Origin: Streptosporangium canum
Lineage (GTDB): Bacteria; Actinomycetota; Actinomycetes; Streptosporangiales; Streptosporangiaceae
Direction: 5' to 3'
NCBI RefSeq assembly: GCF_900113865.1
Contig: NZ_FOQY01000002.1
Coordinates: 62,001 to 126,000 of the forward strand
Length of the DNA: 64,000 nucleotides
Both the position numbers and the translations under genes were made by a program. This document shows, one piece after another, positions 58,607 to 64,000 of this stretch. The stretch's first letter is position 1. Every line of letters begins with the position of its first letter. The notes beneath the pieces are model-generated. The model ran no database searches, was not told the origin of the DNA, and worked only from the letters and a program-made list of their open reading frames with translations.

Positions 58607-59587
58607 ATGACGACGATGAAGGCGATGGTTCGAGACGCCTACTGCTCACCTGACGCGCTGCGGCTCGGCGACATCGACAGGCCGGTCGCCGGGGACGACG
58701 ACGTGCTCGTACGCGTCCACGCGGCCGGCGTGGACCAGGGCGTCTGGCACCTCGTCACGGGCCTGCCGTACGTCGTCCGCGTCGCGGGCTTCGGGCTGCT
58801 CAGGCCCGCGTCCCGGGTGCCGGGCCTGGACGTCGCCGGGCGCGTCGAGGCGGTCGGCCGGAACGTGACCCGGTTCCGGCCCGGCGACGAGGTGTTCGGA
58901 ACCTGCGGCGGCTCCTTCGCCGAGTACGCGTGCGCCCGGGAGGACAGGCTCGCGGGGAAGCCGGCGAACGTCACCTTCGAGCAGGCGGCGGCGGTCCCCA
59001 CCTCCGCCGTCGCCGCCCTTCAGGCACTCCGCGACCGGGGACAGGTCCGGGCGGGCCAGAAGGTGCTGGTCATCGGCGCGGGCGGAGGCGTGGGGACGTT
59101 CGCGGTGCAGCTGGCCAAGGCGCTCGGCGCGGACGTCACCGGCGTGTGCGGCACGACGAAGACGGACCTGGTCCGGTCGATCGGCGCGGACGACGTCATC
59201 GACTACACACGCGAGGACTTCGCGGACGGGGCGCGCCGCTACGACCTCATCCTCGACACCGCGGGACGCCGCCCGCTGTCCCGCCTCCGGCGCGCCCTCA
59301 CCCCCCGGGGAACCCTCGTCATCGTCGGCGGCGAAGGGGAAGGGCGGTGGTTGCAGGGTACGGACCGCCAGCTCCGGGCACTCCTGCTGGCGCCGTTCGT
59401 ACGCCAGAGGCTGCGCGTGCTGATGTCGGCGGAGCGCGAGGAGGACCTCCGGTACTGCGGGGAGCTCATCGAGGCCGGCGAGATCACGCCGATCGTCGAC
59501 AGGACCTACCCGCTGAGCGAGGTCCCCGAGGCCATCCGGTATCTGAGAGGAGGCCACGCGCGCGGCAAGGTCGTCATCACCGTGTGA
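58607..59587 (+). CDS. MDR family alcohol dehydrogenase/quinone oxidoreductase
   Basis: A 326-aa zinc-free medium-chain dehydrogenase of the quinone oxidoreductase type. It has the GroES-like N-domain with PGLDVAGRVEAVGRNVTRFRPGDEVFG, AAAVPTSAVAALQALRDRGQV, and the Rossmann motif VIGAGGGVGTFAVQLAKALGA at about 151-171. No structural zinc Cys cluster is present. GGAGG precedes the ATG. It is followed by an ArsR-like regulator gene, which may control it. The substrate is unknown; enones or quinones are usual. Confidence 0.88.
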   Translation: MTTMKAMVRDAYCSPDALRLGDIDRPVAGDDDVLVRVHAAGVDQGVWHLVTGLPYVVRVAGFGLLRPASRVPGLDVAGRVEAVGRNVTRFRPGDEVFGTCGGSFAEYACAREDRLAGKPANVTFEQAAAVPTSAVAALQALRDRGQVRAGQKVLVIGAGGGVGTFAVQLAKALGADVTGVCGTTKTDLVRSIGADDVIDYTREDFADGARRYDLILDTAGRRPLSRLRRALTPRGTLVIVGGEGEGRWLQGTDRQLRALLLAPFVRQRLRVLMSAEREEDLRYCGELIEAGEITPIVDRTYPLSEVPEAIRYLRGGHARGKVVITV

Positions 59588-59645
59588 GGCGGCAGTCCCG
59601 GCGGTCCGACCGCCGGCACGCTACCGTTTCGCGGGGAGGGGAACA

Positions 59646-60617
59646 GTGGGCTGGTGGCAGGTCAACGCGGACACCCTCGCGGGAAGCCGGTTCGTCGTCT
59701 CCCCGCTGGCCGAGGCGACCGCGAGGCTGAAGACCCTGGAGCGCGGGACGGCCGCGCACCCGGGCGAGCGCGCGTGGCTGGACGCCCACCTGCCCGGCTA
59801 CCGGGAGCGGCTGGCCGGCGACCAGGTCACCGCGCTGCTCGTACGGGCCGCTCTGGGGCGCAGCTGGAACGCGACCTTCCTCACTCCCACACCGGCGGGC
59901 GAGGGCGAACAGACGTTCGAGGAGGAGCTGGCGCGCATACGCGAGACGCCACCCGAGGCCGCCCGCGCCGACCTGGCCGTGTCGCTGGGCGGCCCGCTCC
60001 CCGCCCGGCTGCACCGTTGCGACCTGCCGGCCCGCGCCGCCGAGCTCCTGGAGTGGGTGTGGACGGAAGCGGTGCTCCCCTCCTGGCCGCGGAGCCGGCG
60101 GATCATCGAGGCCGACGTCATCGCGCGGACGGCGCGGCTGGGCCAGGGCGGCTGGAGCGCCGTCCTGGACGGCATGCGCCCGGGGATGCGCTGGCTCGGG
60201 GAGAGCCGGTTACAGATCACCACGGGCGACGACCCGCCGCGAGAGCTCTCCGGGGCCCGGCTGATGCTCGTCCCGGTCACGCCGGGCCAGAGCTGGGTCT
60301 CGTGGGACGCGCCGCACCGGTACGCCGTGGTGTACCCCTGTTCGGGCGCCCTGGCCGAGGCGGGCCGGGCGCCGGCGCCCGGCACCCTGCGCGTGTTGCT
60401 GGGGCCCGCGCGGGCGGACGTCCTCGTCCTCCTCGACACCCCGAAGAGCACCTCCCAGCTGGTGGCGCTGACCGGCCAGGGGCTGGGGTCGGTGGGCCGC
60501 CACCTCAAGGTCCTGTTCGACGCCCGGCTGGTCCGGCGCCGGCGTGCCGGGCGGTCCGTGCTCTACTACCGGACGGACGCCGGCGAGGTCCTGGTGGAGG
60601 CGCAGGGAGACGGATGA
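59646..60617 (+). CDS. ArsR-like winged-helix regulator (DUF5937 type)
   Basis: A 323-aa protein. The N-terminal 230 residues are an actinobacterial domain of the DUF5937 kind (VNADTLAGSRFVVSPLAEATARLKTL opening), and the C-terminal 90 residues form a winged helix like Ars[45 protein letters not shown]. Such regulators are common next to drug transporters and dehydrogenases. GAGGGG precedes the GTG start. It converges on the phosphatase with 21 nt between. Confidence 0.85.
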   Translation: MGWWQVNADTLAGSRFVVSPLAEATARLKTLERGTAAHPGERAWLDAHLPGYRERLAGDQVTALLVRAALGRSWNATFLTPTPAGEGEQTFEEELARIRETPPEAARADLAVSLGGPLPARLHRCDLPARAAELLEWVWTEAVLPSWPRSRRIIEADVIARTARLGQGGWSAVLDGMRPGMRWLGESRLQITTGDDPPRELSGARLMLVPVTPGQSWVSWDAPHRYAVVYPCSGALAEAGRAPAPGTLRVLLGPARADVLVLLDTPKSTSQLVALTGQGLGSVGRHLKVLFDARLVRRRRAGRSVLYYRTDAGEVLVEAQGDG

Positions 60618-60638
60618 GCGCGCGTCCGGCAGCGAGGG

Positions 60639-62765
60639 TCAGGGATCGAGCTCGGCCGTGAGGCGCAGGAGGAGCAGGGCGATGTCGTCGCCGCGGCGGC
60701 TGGTCCGCCGGGCGTGCCGGATCATGGCGTCGGCCAGCTCGTCGAGGTGCTGATCGCCGAGGCGCGCCAGCTCGACGCCGAGTTCGGCCAGGGCGTCGTC
60801 GAGATCGGTCCCGGGGGTCTCGATCAGGCCGTCGGTGTAGAGGGCCAGGACGGAGCCGACCGGCAGGGGGATCTCCGCGCACGGATACTCGGCCTCGGGG
60901 TCGAGGCCCAGCAGCAGGCCGCCGGGCACGTCCAGTACCCGCACGCCGCCGTCGGGGTGGCGCAGGAGGGGCTGGGGATGGCCGGCGCGGGCCAGGCACG
61001 CCCTGCGGCGGCGCAGGTCGAGCTGGACGTAGACGCAGGTGGCGAACAGGTCGAGGTCCAGGTCGGCCAGCAGGCGGTTGGTGCGGGCCAGGACCTCGCC
61101 GGGGTCGGCGCCGGTGGTGGCGTAGGCGCGCACCGCGGTGCGCAACTGGCCCATGAGGGCCGCGGCGGTGACGTTGTGCCCTTGGACGTCGCCGATAATG
61201 GCGGCGACGGTGCCATCGGTGAGCCGGATGACGTCGTAGAAATCTCCTCCGATGTCCATGCCCGCGGTGCTGGGCAGGTAACGGGCGGCCGCGGTCAGGC
61301 CGGGCAGCCGGGGGAGGGCGTGGGGCAGCAGGCTCTCCTGCAGGCCGTGGGCGAGCTCCAGCTTGGCGTCGTAGAGACGCGCGCGTTCCAGCGCCTGGGC
61401 GATGAGCCCGCCGAGCGAGGTCAGCACGGCGCGTTCCTCGACGGTGAAGCGGTGGGGCCGGGAGAAGGCGAGCACGCAGGTGCCGACGGGCCGGCCCGAG
61501 GCGATCAGCGGCATGAACGCCCAGGCCGCCATCCCGTCGTCCGGAGCGACGGCCAGCGGGTAGATCTGGTCCAGTGCCTCGGCGGATTCGAAGAAGCTGG
61601 GCACTCCGGTGACCATCGTCCGCACGCTCGGGGTGGGCGAGGTCAGCGGGAGACGGTCGTACTGCTCGATGATGTGGGGCGGGTAGCCCCGGTGGCCGAC
61701 GACGCCCAGCCGGCCGTCCTGGGCCACCAGCAGGGCCAGGGCCTGACCGCCGAAGGCGGGCATGATCTGGCCGGCGACCAGGTCCACCACGTCCTGCACG
61801 CAGGCGGCCTCCGTCAACGCGCTGGCCAGATGCAGGACGTGGTAGATCGCCCCGACGCGGGTGGGCATCGCCGGGTCGACCGCCGACGTGCGCACCGGGA
61901 CGTTCTCCGGCTCCACCGGAGCCGGGGTGATGCGCGCGGTGATGCCGGAGACGGTCGGATACAGCTCGAAGCACAGCCAGCGGTCCGGAGGGCGCAGCGC
62001 CACGAACGAGGCCGGCTGCTGAGTGATCATCGCTGCGCGGTAGCGGTCCTCGTACACCGGATCGTTCAGCCAGGGCAGCACCGTCCAGGGCTGGGCGCCG
62101 ATCAGCCGCCGGGGCGACTCGCCGATCAGCGCGGCCCCCCGCGGGCTGATGAAGGTGAGGCGGCCGTGGTCGTCCATGGCGCATATCCCCTCGGGCAGGC
62201 GTGCCACCATCGCCCCGAGCCCTTCGGGGGGGACCGCGCCGGCCGGGACGGGGGTGCGCGGTCCCGGATCCGGCGGGCCCGGCCGGCCGGACTCCGCGAG
62301 CTTCCGCGCCAGGCCGGCGACCGCGGCCGTGAGACGGCCGCGTTCGCCGGAGGACAGCCGCGGGGGATGGGAGCCGGGCCACAGCACGAATATCACTCCG
62401 TAGTCGGCCGTGGCGGTGGCCAGCGGCAGCGCGGCCAGGCGGAAGTCGTAGGGCAGGGCGAGCGCGATGCCCGGGTAGCGGCGCACCATGTCCTCCTCGC
62501 CGCCCACCCACACCAGCCGCCCCTCCCGTGAGGCGTCGGCCACCGGGACGGGAGCGGTCAGGCTCACTCGCTCCCACGGCCGGACGAACTCCCGCGGCAA
62601 CCCCTCCAACACCGTCATCTCCAGCACCTGGCGGTCGGGGGCCAAGCGGTAGATCGCCCCCGCGTGGGCGCCGACGTCCTCCAGTATGGACAGGAGGCTC
62701 CCGGCCAGCCCGTCGGGGCCGTCCCCGCCGAGCCTGCCGTCCGGGGGAAGGAATCGTCCCGCCAC
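60639..62765 (-). CDS. SpoIIE-type PP2C phosphatase with GAF and PAS domains
   Basis: A 708-aa signalling protein. The order is an N-terminal GAF-like domain (about 20-155), a PAS domain (about 185-290, GICAMDDHGRLTFISPRGAALIG), a second GAF domain (about 305-465, FFESAEALDQIYPLAV) and the SpoIIE/PP2C phosphatase (about 475-705) with metal motifs GGDFYDV, GDVQGHNVTAA and SRRGDDIALLLL. No membrane segment or HATPase domain is present. It probably dephosphorylates an anti-sigma antagonist under general stress. It belongs to the right flank. GTG start 62765. Confidence 0.92.
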   Translation of the reverse strand: MAGRFLPPDGRLGGDGPDGLAGSLLSILEDVGAHAGAIYRLAPDRQVLEMTVLEGLPREFVRPWERVSLTAPVPVADASREGRLVWVGGEEDMVRRYPGIALALPYDFRLAALPLATATADYGVIFVLWPGSHPPRLSSGERGRLTAAVAGLARKLAESGRPGPPDPGPRTPVPAGAVPPEGLGAMVARLPEGICAMDDHGRLTFISPRGAALIGESPRRLIGAQPWTVLPWLNDPVYEDRYRAAMITQQPASFVALRPPDRWLCFELYPTVSGITARITPAPVEPENVPVRTSAVDPAMPTRVGAIYHVLHLASALTEAACVQDVVDLVAGQIMPAFGGQALALLVAQDGRLGVVGHRGYPPHIIEQYDRLPLTSPTPSVRTMVTGVPSFFESAEALDQIYPLAVAPDDGMAAWAFMPLIASGRPVGTCVLAFSRPHRFTVEERAVLTSLGGLIAQALERARLYDAKLELAHGLQESLLPHALPRLPGLTAAARYLPSTAGMDIGGDFYDVIRLTDGTVAAIIGDVQGHNVTAAALMGQLRTAVRAYATTGADPGEVLARTNRLLADLDLDLFATCVYVQLDLRRRRACLARAGHPQPLLRHPDGGVRVLDVPGGLLLGLDPEAEYPCAEIPLPVGSVLALYTDGLIETPGTDLDDALAELGVELARLGDQHLDELADAMIRHARRTSRRGDDIALLLLRLTAELDP

Positions 62766-62879
62766 GGTCAGCGCCTCATTCCCCGGCCCGCGACCGCGGG
62801 GCGATCATGTCGCTCCGCCGCACGCGGGCTCCCCGGCCGGCGGCAGGACGGCCAGGCGTTGCTTTCCGCCGTGTCGATC

Positions 62880-62927
62880 GACGTGACCCAACGCACATAT
62901 ATCGACGTGACTTAACGCACATATATG
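62880..62927. repeat. 24-bp tandem repeat upstream of phosphatase
   Basis: Units 62880-62903 and 62904-62927 differ at 3 positions (shared core AACGCACATATAT and GACGTGAC). It is AT-richer than its surroundings and lies 115-160 bp upstream of the phosphatase start, so it may be promoter or operator DNA. Confidence 0.7.
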
Positions 62928-63034
62928 GACGATACCTTCGCTGACCAGCAGTTTTGTAGACTCTTCCCAAGTCGGGGCCGGAGCCCCGAGACCGCCGGCC
63001 GGCGGAGCCGCGGACGGATCGCCGAGGGCCGCCG

Positions 63035-63067
63035 GGGGGCGCCGCCCGTACGGCGGACGGCGCCCCC
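63035..63067 (-). terminator. Hairpin terminator after acyl-CoA ligase
   Basis: GGGGGCGCCG (63035-63044) pairs perfectly with CGGCGCCCCC (63058-63067) around a 13-nt loop, 6 nt past the stop of the leftward ligase gene. Confidence 0.7.
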
Positions 63068-63072
63068 GGGGC

Positions 63073-63999
63073 TCAGCGCCCGGCGCCCGCGCCGGCGATC
63101 CGGTCCGCGAGCTCGCCGTGCCGCTCCCGGAGCTCACGCTTAAGGATCTTGCCGCTCGGGTTCTTCGGGAGCGCGTCGACGAACGCGAACGCCTTGGGGA
63201 CCTTGAACGGCGCCAGCCGTTCACGGGCGTGCGCCCGCAGCTCCTCCTCGGTGACGGCCGCACCGGCCTTGGCCACCACGATCGCGACGACCGCCTCGAT
63301 CCAGCTCGGATGCCTGACCCCGACGACCGCCACCTCGGCGACGGCGGGGTGTTCGTAGATCGTCTCCTCGACCTCGCGGCTGGCGACGTTCTCCCCGCCG
63401 GTCTTGATCATGTCCTTGATCCGGTCGACGACGGTGAGGTAGCCCTCCTCGTCCATGGTCCCCAGGTCGCCGGAGTGGAACCAGCCGCCGCGGAACGCCT
63501 CGGCGGTCTTCTCCGGGTCGTCGAGGTATTCGAGGATGGCGTGCGGGCTCCGATGGACGATCTCCCCGATCTCGCCGGCGGGCACGTCCCGGCCCTCGGC
63601 GTCCACGACGCGGGTCTCCACGTTCAGGGCGGCCTGCCCGGCGGAACCGGCCTTGCGGATCTGGTCCCCGGGCTGGAGCATGACGGCGACGGGCGCCATC
63701 TCCGTCTGGCCGTAGAAGTTCCACAGGCGCACGCCGGGCAGCCGCTCGCCGATCTCCCGGAGCACCTCCACGGGCATGATCGCCGCTCCGTAGTAGCCCT
63801 TGCGCAGCGAGGAGAGGTCGCGCCTGTCGAAGTCCGGGTGGCGCAGCAGGGCGATCCAGACCGTGGGCGGCGCGAAGAACTTGGTCACCCGGTGGCTCTC
63901 GATGGCGGCGAGCACCGCGGCCGGGTCGGGGCCGGGCAGGATGACGCTGGAGGCTCCGAGCTGGATGTCGGGCACCAGGAAGCAGTGCTGCTGCGCGCA
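63073..63999 (-). CDS. AMP-dependent acyl-CoA ligase, partial (C-terminal part)
   Basis: The last 308 residues of an ANL-superfamily ligase; the gene runs off the right edge of the window. Visible motifs are NFYGQTEMAPVAV (A5), GWFHSGDLGTMDEEGYLTVVDRIKDMIKTGGENVASREVEE (A7-A8) and the catalytic Lys in PKNPSGKILKREL (A10). FadD-like fatty or aromatic acid activation is likely. An in-frame GTG at 63975 is internal, not the start, because homologous sequence (QQQHCFLV) continues upstream of it. Relation to the polyketide cluster is unclear. Confidence 0.9.
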   Translation of the reverse strand, partial: CAQQHCFLVPDIQLGASSVILPGPDPAAVLAAIESHRVTKFFAPPTVWIALLRHPDFDRRDLSSLRKGYYGAAIMPVEVLREIGERLPGVRLWNFYGQTEMAPVAVMLQPGDQIRKAGSAGQAALNVETRVVDAEGRDVPAGEIGEIVHRSPHAILEYLDDPEKTAEAFRGGWFHSGDLGTMDEEGYLTVVDRIKDMIKTGGENVASREVEETIYEHPAVAEVAVVGVRHPSWIEAVVAIVVAKAGAAVTEEELRAHARERLAPFKVPKAFAFVDALPKNPSGKILKRELRERHGELADRIAGAGAGR

Positions 64000-64000
64000 G

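Noticed and set aside
60714-62531. 605-codon plus-strand frame opposite the phosphatase
   Set aside because: Antisense shadow of a multi-domain gene with clear motifs; no ribosome site or family features.

Overview
The window is high-GC actinomycete DNA, with many GTG starts (one TTG), gene pairs overlapping by 1-8 nt, and actinomycete families such as SARP, F420/LLM oxidoreductases and TcmI/TcmN cyclases. The genus cannot be fixed from the sequence. Most of it (about 3.0-57.1 kb) is one type II polyketide cluster. The enzyme set (KS-alpha/KS-beta/ACP, TcmN-like aromatase, TcmI-like and cupin cyclases, two SchA/CurD proteins, ABM and DUF1772 anthrone oxygenases, several PgaE-like flavin monooxygenases, asparagine synthetase, halogenase, two O-methyltransferases, P450 plus ferredoxin) points to an angular or pentangular, heavily oxidised, chlorinated and probably amidated polyphenol. 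Fredericamycin, xantholipin, lysolipin and kibdelone are the nearest known chemical families. That product class is an inference.

Layout. 0-2.9 kb: left flank with a hypothetical gene, an alpha/beta hydrolase and a TetR regulator that share one paired operator architecture. 3.0-5.6 kb (minus): SDR, SchA/CurD, LLM oxidoreductase, DUF1772. 5.9-8.3 kb: ketoreductase behind a tiny leader ORF, a gutted CrtI-like pseudogene and a beta-hydroxyacid dehydrogenase. 8.6-16.3 kb (plus): core operon TcmI cyclase, cupin, KS-alpha, KS-beta, ACP, aromatase/cyclase, DUF1772, SDR, flavin monooxygenase, TenA-like. 16.4-20.8 kb: secreted beta-helix protein, truncated antiporter, halogenase. 20.9-27.6 kb: two LLM enzymes, flavin monooxygenase, two O-methyltransferases, NmrA-like protein. 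27.8-32.1 kb: ferredoxin, asparagine synthetase, nitroreductase, FAD oxidoreductase. 32.5-35.5 kb (minus): two ABM monooxygenases and the only SARP regulator. 36.6-43.3 kb: SDRs, a second TenA-like gene, P450, flavin monooxygenase and a second SchA/CurD gene. 43.6-46.8 kb: DrrAB-like exporter and glycosyltransferase. 47.0-50.8 kb: a second, divergent KS/CLF/ACP unit led by an SGNH hydrolase. 51.9-57.1 kb: flavin monooxygenase and a complete acetyl-CoA carboxylase (AccD-A fusion, BCCP, biotin carboxylase). 57.2-64.0 kb: right flank with an SRPBCC protein, XRE and ArsR-like regulators, an alcohol dehydrogenase, a SpoIIE-type phosphatase and a partial acyl-CoA ligase.

How it works together. The carboxylase would supply malonyl-CoA. 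The first minimal PKS builds the poly-beta-ketone, cyclases fold it, and the oxygenases, methyltransferases, halogenase, amidotransferase and perhaps the glycosyltransferase decorate it. The ABC pair would export it. Upstream of many of these units lie heptameric repeats (TCGAGCC-like) spaced 11 bp apart, the known type of SARP operator. This suggests that the single SARP regulator at 33.6-35.5 kb controls most of the cluster, including the second KS/CLF unit. The least expected parts are that second KS/CLF/ACP/SGNH unit, two TenA-like proteins lacking the thiaminase cysteine, and a 101-bp promoter-like element present twice, 28 kb apart.
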